A stretch of 64,000 nucleotides of DNA from Agromyces protaetiae (GTDB lineage Bacteria; Actinomycetota; Actinomycetes; Actinomycetales; Microbacteriaceae). The translations under genes and the position numbers were made by a program. The stretch spans positions 1,240,001 to 1,304,000 of the forward strand of contig NZ_CP035491.1 of NCBI RefSeq assembly GCF_004135405.1, given 5' to 3'. Below, piece after piece: positions 52,224-60,461 of this stretch. Positions within the stretch are counted from its first letter, which is position 1. Each line of letters begins with the position of its first letter. The notes under the pieces are model-generated. The model saw nothing but the letters and a program-made list of their open reading frames with translations, ran no database searches and was not told the DNA's origin.

Positions 52224-52928
52224 ATGAGCACCCCCGAGGAGATCCCGTTCGCGATCGACGTCGACGGCACGGCGATCCCCGCGGTCGCCCAGCGCCCTCC
52301 GGGCGCGCGGGCCACGGTCGTCGTCGCGCACGGCGCAGGCGCGGGCATGGAGCATCCGTTCCTGACGGGGTTCTCGCGCGCGCTCGCCGAGGCGGGCTTC
52401 GCGACGATCCGCTTCGACTTCCCGTATCGGGCGCGCGGGCGGCGGATGCCGGGCCGCCCGCAGGAGGCGATCGACGCGTGGCGTGCGATCGTGGCGCGGG
52501 CGCACGAGCTCGCCGCCGAGGCGGGCGCGCCGGGCGAGCAGGTTTGGGCGGCGGGCAAGTCGTACGGCGGGCGCATGGCGTCGATGGCGGCGGCCGAAGA
52601 GCGCGGGTTGGATGTCGCGGGGCTCGTCTTCCTCGGGTATCCGCTGCACCAGCCGGGCAAGCCCGAGAAGCCGCGCGACGAGCACCTCCCTGACGTGCGG
52701 CTGCCGATGCTGTTCCTGCAGGGGACGAACGACCCGTTCGCGGTGCCGAACGCGCAACTCGACGAGGTCGTCGCGCGTGTCGGCGCGAACGCCGTGCTCG
52801 AGTGGATCGACGGCGGCAACCACTCGTTCGAGGTCAAGGGCAGGAAGCGGCCGGCCGACGAGATCGGTGCTGGGCTTGCGCCGCGCGTGGCCGAGTTCGT
52901 CGATCGGCACGGCACGTCGGTCGGGTAG
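52224..52928 (+). CDS. Alpha/beta hydrolase, KANL3/Tex30-like
   Basis: A 234-residue alpha/beta hydrolase: VVAHGAGAGMEHPF (oxyanion region), nucleophile S113 in GKSYGGRM, Asp in LQGTNDPF and His in GGNHSFEVKG. Similar to the KANL3/TEX30 hydrolase-like group. Substrate unknown. It follows the ligase gene by 21 nt and may be co-transcribed. Confidence 0.86.
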   Translation: MSTPEEIPFAIDVDGTAIPAVAQRPPGARATVVVAHGAGAGMEHPFLTGFSRALAEAGFATIRFDFPYRARGRRMPGRPQEAIDAWRAIVARAHELAAEAGAPGEQVWAAGKSYGGRMASMAAAEERGLDVAGLVFLGYPLHQPGKPEKPRDEHLPDVRLPMLFLQGTNDPFAVPNAQLDEVVARVGANAVLEWIDGGNHSFEVKGRKRPADEIGAGLAPRVAEFVDRHGTSVG

Positions 52929-52970
52929 CGACCCGCGGGGCCGGCTGCCGCCGATGTCGGAGGCCCGGCG

Positions 52971-52976
52971 TATCGT
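52971..52976 (+). promoter_or_regulatory. -10-like hexamer TATCGT, leaderless
   Basis: TATCGT lies 7 nt before the ATG at 52984. Confidence 0.4.
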
Positions 52977-52983
52977 GCGGGGC

Positions 52984-53214
52984 ATGGTCCAGCAGCTCCG
53001 GTCGAAGCCCGAGAACACCGAGCAGATCGCCCGCGTCGAGCACGATCCGTGCCCGCGCTGCGGGTCTGCGTCGGTGCGGGCGATCGTCTACGGTCCGCTC
53101 GACTTCGAGGTCGAGGCATCCGGTGACCGCGACGCGTTCACGATCGACGATGCGCCCGTCTTCGATTGCCGCGAGTGCGGGTTCGAGTGGGGCTCGCGGT
53201 TCGCGACCTGCTGA
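52984..53214 (+). CDS. Small zinc-ribbon-like protein
   Basis: A 76-residue protein with two cysteine pairs, CPRC (about residues 23-26) and CREC (about 62-65), around a beta-rich middle (FEVEASGDRDAFTIDDAPVF). A zinc ribbon is likely. An upstream ATG at 52954 in frame would add 10 residues; the hexamer favours 52984. Function unknown. Confidence 0.65.
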   Translation: MVQQLRSKPENTEQIARVEHDPCPRCGSASVRAIVYGPLDFEVEASGDRDAFTIDDAPVFDCRECGFEWGSRFATC

Positions 53215-53239
53215 GCTGACGCGAGCGCGGCCGCGCTGC

Positions 53240-54270
53240 TCACTCCTCGTCGAGCAGTTCCTCACGGATGCGCCGCAGGTCTTCGGTGATCGAGCCGATC
53301 AGGATCCAGTTGCCCGACCGCGGCGGCGCGATGACGAGCGGCGACGTGAGCGCGGGGATGGCCGACGTCATCGGTTCGGGGTCGACGTCCGCGAGGTGCA
53401 CGGCGAGCCGCACGTCGTGGGCGGCTCGGCGCAACTGTTCGGCGATCGCGGCGACGGTCGGCTCTTCGTGGAGCGAGGGGTCGTAGAGGTCGACGGCGGC
53501 GCGCGTCATGCCGACGACCTGGGTGACGATGGGGCTGAGCTTCGAGAGGAGGGCGCGTTGGTCGGCGAGTTCGCCGCGGTGCGCGCCCCGGCGGGGGTTC
53601 AAGGTGAGCGATTCCTCGCCCGCGGCGATCGACGCATCGGCCTTGTCGCGCATGGGACGCATGAGGCGTGCTTCGATGAGGAGCGCCTGCAGGTCGGCGG
53701 GGAGCTCGGCTGTTCGAGTGCGTTCGCGAGGCGTTCGAGGGAGGCGGCGAGCTCGCCGCCGAGCAGCGCGAGATCGCGTCGGGCGGGTTCGATCGCGACG
53801 GGCGGCACGATGAGCACGTTGACGATGATGCCGATGACGGCGCCGATGAGCGTCTCGAGGATGCGCTGCACCGGGTACCCGGGGGTGGCGCCGCCGAGCG
53901 CGAGGACGAGCATGGCGCTGATGGCGACCTGGTTCGAGGTGCCGGGGGTCATGCGGAGTGCCCACGCGATGAGCATGGCGGCGACGACGGCGACGAGCAC
54001 GACCCAGTAGGCCGTGCCGAACACGAGTGCAAGGAGGCTCGCGACGACGACGCCGAGGACGACGCCGACGCTTCGTTCGACGGCTTTGCCGAAGGACTGG
54101 TTGACGCTCGGCTGCACGACGAGGAGGGCGGCGATGGCGGCGAACACGGGGAGCGGGCCGGGGATGAGCCAACCGGCGATGAGCCAGGCGGCGATCGTCG
54201 CGGCGGCCGCTTTCAGGATCTGCAGGAGCGGCAGCCGGGTCGACGCCCGGAACGCGGTCGCGATCGCCAT
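53240..54270 (-). pseudogene. FUSC-family (aromatic acid exporter-like) membrane protein, frameshifted (possible indel)
   Basis: The N-terminal frame from ATG 54270 has six hydrophobic segments (LQILKAAAATIAAWLIAGWL, LVFGTAYWVVLVAVVAAMLI, ETLIGAVIGIIVNVLIVPPV). Near 53712 the match shifts: LERLANALEQ in this frame is followed by ELPADLQALLIEARLMRPM in the -1 frame, which runs to 53240 with a helical FUSC C-terminal domain. Adding one C to the GCC preceding GAGCTC restores about 343 residues. Likely exports aromatic acids or similar; divergent from a MarR regulator. Confidence 0.8.
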
Positions 54271-54276
54271 GGCTCC

Positions 54277-54282
54277 ACGCTA
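54277..54282 (-). promoter_or_regulatory. -10-like hexamer TAGCGT for the FUSC gene, leaderless
   Basis: On the minus strand TAGCGT lies 6 nt before the ATG at 54270. Confidence 0.4.
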
Positions 54283-54289
54283 GTCTGCT

Positions 54290-54310
54290 GCAACAGTTGC
54301 GAAAGGCAAC
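54290..54310. promoter_or_regulatory. GCAAC/GTTGC half-site cluster
   Basis: GCAAC-A-GTTGC at 54290-54300 and GTTGC-GAAAG-GCAAC at 54296-54310 share one arm. It lies just upstream of the FUSC promoter hexamer. Confidence 0.5.
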
Positions 54311-54322
54311 ACGTAGGCGTAC

Positions 54323-54339
54323 CGTTGCATTATGCAACG
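54323..54339. promoter_or_regulatory. MarR-type operator CGTTGCATTATGCAACG
   Basis: Perfect 7-bp arms (CGTTGCA/TGCAACG) around TTA, 13 nt before the first ATG of marR. Same half-site as the cluster at 54290-54310, so one regulator could control both divergent genes. Confidence 0.7.
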
Positions 54340-54351
54340 TAAGCGGGTTCG

Positions 54352-54843
54352 ATGATGGGCCTCTCAAGGCGGGGCGCCGACGCCTCAGGCATCCTCCGCG
54401 ACCTCATCGTCATCTCTCGTCGCGGCATCGCCGACGCCCGCACCGCGCGCGTGAAGCTGAGCATGACCGACCAGTCGATCCTCGCCTACATCGCCGATCA
54501 CGACGGCGCCCGTGCCGTCGACATCGCGTCGACATTCCGGCTCAACCGCTCGACGGTGTCGAGGCAACTCGCGAACCTCGTCAACCTCGGCATCGTGTGC
54601 GAGAAGGCGGATGAAGGCGATGCCCTTCGTCCGGCTCAGGGAGCGGGGGCCGGCCGCGGCCGGCCGCTCCAGCTCACCGAAGCGGGCCGGGCCGCCTACA
54701 ACGACGGCATCGACATCCTCCAGCACGTCGTCGACGACGTGCTCCACGACTGGACCGACGAAGAGGTCGCCCGTTTCGCGCACGACCTTGCGCGGTTCAC
54801 GTCGACCCCGACGGGCGCGCGTCCGCGCAACACGTCGGCCTGA
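54352..54843 (+). CDS. MarR-family regulator
   Basis: A 163-residue winged-helix regulator: MTDQSILAYIADHDGARAVDIASTFRLNRSTVSRQLANLVNLGIV contains the DNA-binding core. The stretch after GIVCEKADEGDALRP, which is low-complexity (AQGAGAGRGRP), includes a 23-nt degenerate copy of the dispersed TTCG...GGCTCAGG repeat in the wing, so the loop may be longer than usual. Divergent from the FUSC exporter, with shared operator-like half-sites. ATG 54352 or 54355. Confidence 0.82.
   Translation: MMGLSRRGADASGILRDLIVISRRGIADARTARVKLSMTDQSILAYIADHDGARAVDIASTFRLNRSTVSRQLANLVNLGIVCEKADEGDALRPAQGAGAGRGRPLQLTEAGRAAYNDGIDILQHVVDDVLHDWTDEEVARFAHDLARFTSTPTGARPRNTSA
54623..54645. repeat. Degenerate dispersed repeat (CCCTTCG...GGCTCAGGGA)
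   Basis: Resembles the CCTTCGACAGGCTCAGGGA short repeat common in actinobacteria; located in the wing of the MarR gene. Only an imperfect match, so a chance resemblance is possible. Confidence 0.4.
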
Positions 54844-54861
54844 GACATCCGCCCCCCGTCC

Positions 54862-54888
54862 ACCCGAACCCGAACCCGAACCCGAACC
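54862..54888. repeat. Hexanucleotide tandem repeat (CCCGAA)n, about 4.5 units
   Basis: Four and a half ACCCGA/CCCGAA units in the 59-nt gap before the hydroxyacyl-CoA dehydrogenase gene, starting 40 nt upstream of its ATG. Confidence 0.85.
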
Positions 54889-54902
54889 AGAAAGACCCAC
54901 AC

Positions 54903-55757
54903 ATGACCGCACTCACCAACGTCACTGTCCTCGGCACGGGCGTCCTCGGCTCCCAGATCGCGTTCCAGACCGCGTACCACGGCCACCCCGTCGTCGCGTG
55001 GGACATCGACGACGCCGCCATCGAAGCCGCGAAAGCGCGCTTCGCGAAGCTCGCCGCCGTCTACAAGGTCGAGGTGCCGGGCGCCGCCGACGGCAAGGCC
55101 GACGAGGCGCTCACGCGCATCCGCCTCTCGAGCGACCTCGCCGACGCCGTGAAGGACGCCGACCTCGTCATCGAGGCCGTGCCCGAGCAGCCGCAGATCA
55201 AGATCGACACCTACACGAAGCTCGCCGCCGTCGCCCCCGAGCGCACCGTCTTCGCGACCAACTCGTCGACCCTCCTCCCGTCGATGCTCGCCCCCGCGAC
55301 CGGCCGCCCCGACCGCTTCCTCGCCCTCCACTACGCGAACCGCGTGTGGGCGATGAACACCGCCGAGATCATGGGCACGTCCGAGACCTCGCCCGAGGTG
55401 TACGAGCAGGTCGTCGAGTTCGCCCGCTCGACCGGCATGGAGCCCATCGAGATCAAGAAGGAGAAGGCCGGCTACGTGCTGAACTCGCTCCTCGTGCCGC
55501 TCCTCGGCGCGGCCGGCGACCTCCTCGTCGACGGCATCGCCGACCCCGCCACGGTCGACAAGACCTGGCGCATCGGCACGGGCGCACCCCTCGGCCCGTT
55601 CCAGATCTTCGACGTCGTCGGCCTCACGACCGCGTACAACGTGTCGGCGATGGGCGGCCCCAAGCAGCAGGCGTTCGCGAAGCTCGTCAAGGAGCAGTAC
55701 CTCGACCAGGGCAAGCTCGGCGTCGCGACGGGCGAGGGCTTCTACAGCTACCGCTGA
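54903..55757 (+). CDS. 3-hydroxyacyl-CoA dehydrogenase
   Basis: A 284-residue dinucleotide-binding dehydrogenase: GTGVLGSQIAFQTAYHGHPVV (about 10-30) for NAD, the catalytic His in ALHYANRVWAMNTAEIMG region, and the helical C-terminal domain. The sequence resembles 3-hydroxybutyryl-CoA dehydrogenase. Could be the PaaH function, which is missing near the paa cluster, but distance and lack of an operator make that only possible. Confidence 0.87.
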   Translation: MTALTNVTVLGTGVLGSQIAFQTAYHGHPVVAWDIDDAAIEAAKARFAKLAAVYKVEVPGAADGKADEALTRIRLSSDLADAVKDADLVIEAVPEQPQIKIDTYTKLAAVAPERTVFATNSSTLLPSMLAPATGRPDRFLALHYANRVWAMNTAEIMGTSETSPEVYEQVVEFARSTGMEPIEIKKEKAGYVLNSLLVPLLGAAGDLLVDGIADPATVDKTWRIGTGAPLGPFQIFDVVGLTTAYNVSAMGGPKQQAFAKLVKEQYLDQGKLGVATGEGFYSYR

Positions 55758-55824
55758 GCGTCGCGCGCGAGAAACGCATGACGGATGCCTCGTCCGGGTC
55801 TATCGCCCGGGCGGGGCATCGTCG

Positions 55825-55830
55825 TACGAT
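55825..55830 (+). promoter_or_regulatory. -10-like hexamer TACGAT, leaderless
   Basis: TACGAT lies 6 nt before the ATG at 55837. Confidence 0.4.
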
Positions 55831-55836
55831 CGCGCC

Positions 55837-56667
55837 ATGGCCGATCGCCCGATCCTCACCCACATCGGCGGACCGACGCTTCTCATCGAGCTGGCGGGTT
55901 GGCGGCTCCTGGTCGACCCGACGTTCGATCCGCCGGGGCGGAAGTACTCGTTCGGCTGGGGCACCTCGTCGGTCAAGACCGCGGGCCCGAACCTGCCGCT
56001 CGCCGAGCTCGGCGCCATCGACGTCGTGCTCCTCAGCCACGACCAGCACGCCGACAATCTCGACGATGCCGGGAAGGCGATGCTCCCGAGTGCGGGCGAG
56101 GTCATCACGACGTTCCCCGGCGGCAAGCGCCTGCGCGCGTTCGCAGGGCTCGAGCACGTCGTCGGACTGCGGCCGTGGGAGACGGCCGAGATCGCGCCCG
56201 AGGGCGGCAAGACGGGCGAGGAGCATCTGGGGCGGCCACCGCTCACCGTCACGGCGACGCCCGCACGGCACGGGCCGAAGTTCTCGCGGCCCATCGCGGG
56301 GGCCGCGATCGGGTTCGCGATCTCGGTCGGCGACGCGCCCGAGACATCCGTCTGGGTCACGGGCGACACCGTCATGTACGACGGCCTCCGCGACGCCGCG
56401 TCGCGGCTCGACGTCGACGTCGCGGTCGTGCACATCGGCGCCGTGAGGTTCCCGATCACGGGGGGTCTGAAGTTCACGATGGATGCCTCGGGCGCGGCCG
56501 AACTCGTCGGGTTGCTGCGTCCCCGCCGCGTCGTTCCGGTGCACTGCGACCAGTGGTCGCACTTCCGCGAGCCGCGCGAGGCCGCCGAGCGCGTGCTGGA
56601 CGCCTCGGGGCCCGACGTGCGCGACCGGGTCACGTGGCTCGACGGAGGCGTATCGGCCGAGGTGTGA
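55837..56667 (+). CDS. MBL-fold metallo-hydrolase (UlaG-like)
   Basis: A 276-residue metallo-beta-lactamase fold protein: HIGGPTLLIELAGWRLLVDPTFDPPG, LLSHDQHADNLDDAG (metal-binding HDQHADN variant) and VTGDTVMYDGL, PVHCDQWSHF. UlaG-like hydrolases act on lactones or phosphoesters. Substrate unknown. Start given with the TACGAT hexamer. Confidence 0.87.
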   Translation: MADRPILTHIGGPTLLIELAGWRLLVDPTFDPPGRKYSFGWGTSSVKTAGPNLPLAELGAIDVVLLSHDQHADNLDDAGKAMLPSAGEVITTFPGGKRLRAFAGLEHVVGLRPWETAEIAPEGGKTGEEHLGRPPLTVTATPARHGPKFSRPIAGAAIGFAISVGDAPETSVWVTGDTVMYDGLRDAASRLDVDVAVVHIGAVRFPITGGLKFTMDASGAAELVGLLRPRRVVPVHCDQWSHFREPREAAERVLDASGPDVRDRVTWLDGGVSAEV

Positions 56668-56696
56668 GTCGCGACATCTCGTGGAACGATGGGCAC

Positions 56697-57626
56697 GTGG
56701 CCGACCGACTCATGCTCCTCGACACCGCCTCGCTGTACTTCCGCGCGTTCTACGGCATCCCCGACAAGATCCGCCGGGCCGACGGCACGCCCGTGAACGC
56801 CGTGCGGGGGCTCCTCGACATGATCGCGCGGCTCACGACCGAGTTCGAGTCGACCCGTATCGTCGCCTGCTGGGACGACGACTGGCGTCCGGCGTGGCGG
56901 GTCGACCTCATCCCGAGCTACAAGGCGCACCGCGTCGCCGAGGTCGTCGCGGGCCCCGCACCCGACGTCGAAGAGGTGCCCGACCCGCTCGAAGCGCAGA
57001 TCCCCATGATCCGCGAGACGCTCGCGCTCGCCGGAGTGCCGATCGTCGGCAAGGCCGAGCACGAGGCCGACGACGTCATCGGCACGCTCGCGACCGGGGC
57101 ATCCGCGCCCGTCGACGTCGTCACGGGCGACCGCGACCTCTTCCAACTCGTCGACGATGCCGCGGGTGTGCGGGTCGTCTACACGGCGCGCGGCATGAGC
57201 AACCTCGAGCTCGTGACCGACGCGGTCGTCGTCGGCAAGTACGGCGTGCTGCCGCAGCAGTACGCCGACTTCGCCGCGATGCGAGGGGATGCCTCGGACG
57301 GGCTGCCGGGGGTTGCGGGCGTCGGCGAGAAGACCGCGGCCGGTCTACTGCAGACGTTCGTCGACCTCGACGGCATCCGTGCGGCGGCCGAGTCGGGCGC
57401 GCCCGGCATGTCTGCCGGCGTGCGGGCGAAGCTCCTCGCGGCGGGCGACTACCTCGACGTCGCGCCCAAGGTCGTCGAGGTCGTGCGCGATCTCGACCTG
57501 CCCGAAGTCGACGACGTCATCCGCCCCATCGATGGCGAGCGGCGCGAGCGGCTCGAAGCCCTCGCGACCGAGTGGAACCTCGGCACGTCGGTCGCGCGCG
57601 TCATCGCGGCGTTCGACCGCGGCTGA
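56697..57626 (+). CDS. 5'-3' exonuclease (PolA N-terminal-type)
   Basis: A 309-residue flap/5'-nuclease of the PIN-like fold: LDTASLYFRAFYGIPDKI, AEHEADDVIGTLA, VVTGDRDLFQLVDDAAGVRV and the H3TH sequence DGLPGVAGVGEKTAAGLL. Standalone homologue of the DNA polymerase I 5' nuclease domain; removes RNA primers and flaps. GTG start at 56697 preferred because AACGAT (weak -10) lies 6 nt upstream; ATG at 56712 is an alternative. Confidence 0.86.
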   Translation: MADRLMLLDTASLYFRAFYGIPDKIRRADGTPVNAVRGLLDMIARLTTEFESTRIVACWDDDWRPAWRVDLIPSYKAHRVAEVVAGPAPDVEEVPDPLEAQIPMIRETLALAGVPIVGKAEHEADDVIGTLATGASAPVDVVTGDRDLFQLVDDAAGVRVVYTARGMSNLELVTDAVVVGKYGVLPQQYADFAAMRGDASDGLPGVAGVGEKTAAGLLQTFVDLDGIRAAAESGAPGMSAGVRAKLLAAGDYLDVAPKVVEVVRDLDLPEVDDVIRPIDGERRERLEALATEWNLGTSVARVIAAFDRG

Positions 57627-57684
57627 GCCCTGCCCTCTTCCCCTCTCCCCCCCGCCCCCATTTCCCGCCGCACCCACTCCCCGG

Positions 57685-57760
57685 GTTTGTCGGACATCGG
57701 CCCCTTTGTCGGACACATCTGGTGCTCCACGTCCGACAAACGGGCCGATGTCCGACAAAC
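57685..57760. terminator. Long inverted repeat between convergent genes with internal direct repeats
   Basis: Arms 57685-57714 and 57731-57760, 30 bp each with one mismatch, loop 16 nt. Each arm carries the TTTGTCGGAC word twice. It lies between the exonuclease and ABC-gene operon stops. Too long for a routine terminator; a palindromic mobile or REP-type element is plausible. Confidence 0.75.
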
Positions 57761-57784
57761 CGGGTGGGGTCGAGCGCCGTCCGT

Positions 57785-58255
57785 TCAGTGCGAGCGCACG
57801 AGCGCGGCGACCTCGCCCGGCGTCGGCGCCTCGACGGACGGTTGCCACGCGGGCAGGATCGGCAGCTGCACGCCGCCGTCGGCGGCCGTCACGGCGATCC
57901 ACGCGTAGAACATCAGCACGACGACGATCACGCCGAGGACGGCCCCCACGAGCCCCGCGGCCGCGCCGAGCGGCGCACGCCGCGTGGCATCCAGCCCGGG
58001 CGAGGCATCCGACGCAGCCGAAGCCTCCGCGGCGCGCCGACGCAAACCGAGCCGCCCCGCCCACCCGAACCAGATCGCGAGCACGCCGAAGCCCGCGACC
58101 CATGCGATGCCCGCGGGCGACGCGCCGAGCGGTGCGAAGACGGCCAGCGCGATCGCGCCGATGCCGAGCACGAGCCCGGTCCACGCCATGAGTCCCGACC
58201 ACAGAGGGCCTTCGTCGAGTGCGCCGCCGCCCCAGACCGGCGGTTCGCCGCTCAC
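57785..58255 (-). CDS. Membrane protein of unknown function, downstream of an ABC ATPase
   Basis: A 156-residue protein with three hydrophobic segments (about 22-42, 46-68, 100-122). The GTG at 58255 overlaps the stop of the ABC ATPase gene (GTGA), so the pair is co-translated, but it is too small and not arranged like a usual ABC permease. Possibly an accessory membrane subunit. Function unknown. Confidence 0.6.
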   Translation of the reverse strand: MSGEPPVWGGGALDEGPLWSGLMAWTGLVLGIGAIALAVFAPLGASPAGIAWVAGFGVLAIWFGWAGRLGLRRRAAEASAASDASPGLDATRRAPLGAAAGLVGAVLGVIVVVLMFYAWIAVTAADGGVQLPILPAWQPSVEAPTPGEVAALVRSH

Positions 58256-59091
58256 GAGCGGGCTCCAGCGGTGACGGCCGCGGCGCCGACGAGACGCGGG
58301 CGGCGCTCGGCCCGCGCCCACCAGCGTCCGTCTTCGCGCCCCACGACGATGGGATGCTCGAACGCGGCCGCGACGTGCTCGGTCGTGACGACCTCGTCGA
58401 CCGGCCCCGCGGCGACGATGCGGCCGTGCGAGATGAGGAGCGCGTGGGTCGTCGACGCGGGCAGCTCTTCGAGGTGGTGGGTCACGAGCATCGACGCGAG
58501 GTCGGGATGCGAGTGCTCGAGGTCGTCGATCGTCTCGAGCAGCTGCTCGCGCGCGGCGACGTCGAGGCCCGTCGACGGCTCGTCGAGGAGGAGGAGCTCG
58601 GGGTCGGACACGAGCGCGCGGGCGATGAGCGCGCGGCCGCGCTCGCCCTGCGAGAGGGTCGGCCAGCGGGCATCGCGCCTGGCCGTGAGGCCGAGGAGGT
58701 CGACGAGCGCATCGACGCGGTCGAGTTCGTCGGCGGTCGGCTCCCAGCGCAGCGGCAGTTCGATCGTGCCCGTCACGCCCGTCAGCACGACCTCGCGCAC
58801 GGTGCGCGGACTCGTGAGCGGATGCCTCGGGTCCACATGCCCGATACGGCGGCGGAGCGCCTGCAGTTCCACGCGGCCGATGCGGTCGCCGAGGACTTGG
58901 ACGGCGCCCGAGGTGGGGTGCGTGTGCGCGCCGCACAGGCCGAGGATCGTCGACTTGCCCGCGCCGTTCGGACCGAGGAGCGCCCAGTGCTCGCCCGCGC
59001 GCACAGTGAACGACACGGCGTCGAGGATCGTCTTCCCGTCGCGGCGGAACGCGACGTCGTCGAGTTCGAGGACGGGTGGGGCATCCGGCAT
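58252..59091 (-). CDS. ABC transporter ATP-binding protein (single domain)
   Basis: A 279-residue ATPase with Walker A LLGPNGAGKST (about residues 37-47), signature LSQGERGRALIARAL (ModF-like LSQGE), Walker B LLLLDEPSTGLD, and H-loop VTHHLEE. No substrate-binding or classical permease gene follows, so its partner is unclear. Co-translated with the small membrane protein. Confidence 0.85.
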   Translation of the reverse strand: MPDAPPVLELDDVAFRRDGKTILDAVSFTVRAGEHWALLGPNGAGKSTILGLCGAHTHPTSGAVQVLGDRIGRVELQALRRRIGHVDPRHPLTSPRTVREVVLTGVTGTIELPLRWEPTADELDRVDALVDLLGLTARRDARWPTLSQGERGRALIARALVSDPELLLLDEPSTGLDVAAREQLLETIDDLEHSHPDLASMLVTHHLEELPASTTHALLISHGRIVAAGPVDEVVTTEHVAAAFEHPIVVGREDGRWWARAERRPRLVGAAAVTAGARS

Positions 59092-59151
59092 GACGACAGT
59101 GTCGCAGATGCCGACGCGACGGATGTCCGGTGCGCGCCCCGGGCGGACGAC

Positions 59152-59184
59152 GAAGGGCCCCGCGGATCACCGCGAGGCCCCTTC
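59152..59184. terminator. Stem-loop downstream of the surface protein gene
   Basis: GAAGGGCCCCGCGG and CCGCGAGGCCCCTTC form a stem with one bulge around ATCA, 18 nt after the stop of the minus-strand surface protein gene. GC-rich with no T-tract. Confidence 0.75.
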
Positions 59185-59201
59185 GGGAATGACCGGATGC
59201 G

Positions 59202-60461
59202 TCAGCCGCGCGTGCGGGCTGCGCGCTTGGCGCGGCTCGCGCCGACCGCGACGGCGCCGACGGCGACGAGCGCGAGCGCGCCGATCGCGAACGGCAGGCC
59301 GTTGAAGCCGGTCTCGGCGAGGCCGGCCTTGGTCGCGGCGGGCGTCGTGTTCGCGGCGGGGACGGCGGCTGCGGCCGCGATCGTGACCTGCGCTGCCGAG
59401 ATCTGCACGCCGTCGCTCAGTGCGGCCACCTCGTGGTCACCGGCGGGCGTGCCGGCCGGGATCGTCGTCGGGAGCGTGAACTCGCCGGCGCCGTCGGTCG
59501 TGACGGTGCCGAGGACCTGCGGGTCGGAGTGCAGCTCGATCGTGTACTCGGTGTCGGGCTGGAAGTGGTCGCCCGTCACCGTGATGGCGCCGCCGACCTG
59601 GAGGTTGCCCGTCACCTTGACGTTGCCGATGCAGTCGGTCGAGACGAGGGTCTGCGCGAGGATCGTGTCTCCGTGCGCGGGGCCCGTGCGGACGACGACC
59701 TTGTGGTCGCCCGAGTCTTCAGGGAACGAGTACGTGAGCGTCTTCGTCGCGCCTTCGGCGAGGGCGAGGATGTCTTCGGCCTTCGCCGTGCCGTCGACGT
59801 ACGGGACGACCGAGACGGTGCCGTTGATCTTGTCGCCCGAGAGGGCGACATTCGAGACGTTCACCGTCGCGGTGCCGCACTTCGCTTCGGCGTCGAACGT
59901 CGCGGCGGCGTTCCAGGCGCCGACGCCGCACGCGGGGACGGTGCCGGAGTACACCTCGGGTTCGGTCTCGCCGAACGCCGTCACCGTGACCGTGTAGGTG
60001 TTCGATTCGAACTTGTCGTCGAGCTGGTAGGACTCGGTGAAGTCGCTGCCGAAGTCTTCGGTGTGGACCGCGCCGTCGATCGTCACGCTGACGGTGTTGG
60101 CGACGCCGGGGATCGCGTTCTTCGGCTCGGTGGTGACGTGCTCCTGGGTGCCGCTCTTGTAGTAGAGCGTCCAGTCGTAGATGAGGAAGTCGCCCTCGTC
60201 CTTGTGCGCGATGTGCGGCACGCTGCCGTGGACCGGCAGGTAGATGTAGTCCGTGTGCGACACCTTCTCGACGGCGGGGGTGCCGGGGTCGACCGCGTAG
60301 TCCGAGAGGTCGACGTTCAGGACGAGGCAGTTGCCGGCCTCGACGGTCGCGGTGGGCGTTGCGGGCGCTTCGCCGTCGGCGGATGCGGGCATGGCGGCGC
60401 CGGCGACGGCGAGGCCGGCGGCGAGCACGCTGACGGCGAGCGCGCTGAAGGTGCGCTTCAT
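59202..60461 (-). CDS. Secreted cell-wall-anchored surface protein, LAETG sorting motif
   Basis: A 419-residue exported protein: N-terminal signal peptide (MKRTFSALAVSVLAAGLAVA, cleavage near ASA-DGE), beta-rich tandem-looking region with two Cys (ACGVGAWNAAATFDAEAKCG; DCIGNVKV), an Ig-like repeat near 300-360, then the sorting signal LAETG (381-385), a hydrophobic helix and Arg/Lys-rich tail (RAKRAARTRG). LAXTG is the sortase E signature in actinobacteria. Ligand or role unknown. Confidence 0.85.
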   Translation of the reverse strand: MKRTFSALAVSVLAAGLAVAGAAMPASADGEAPATPTATVEAGNCLVLNVDLSDYAVDPGTPAVEKVSHTDYIYLPVHGSVPHIAHKDEGDFLIYDWTLYYKSGTQEHVTTEPKNAIPGVANTVSVTIDGAVHTEDFGSDFTESYQLDDKFESNTYTVTVTAFGETEPEVYSGTVPACGVGAWNAAATFDAEAKCGTATVNVSNVALSGDKINGTVSVVPYVDGTAKAEDILALAEGATKTLTYSFPEDSGDHKVVVRTGPAHGDTILAQTLVSTDCIGNVKVTGNLQVGGAITVTGDHFQPDTEYTIELHSDPQVLGTVTTDGAGEFTLPTTIPAGTPAGDHEVAALSDGVQISAAQVTIAAAAAVPAANTTPAATKAGLAETGFNGLPFAIGALALVAVGAVAVGASRAKRAARTRG

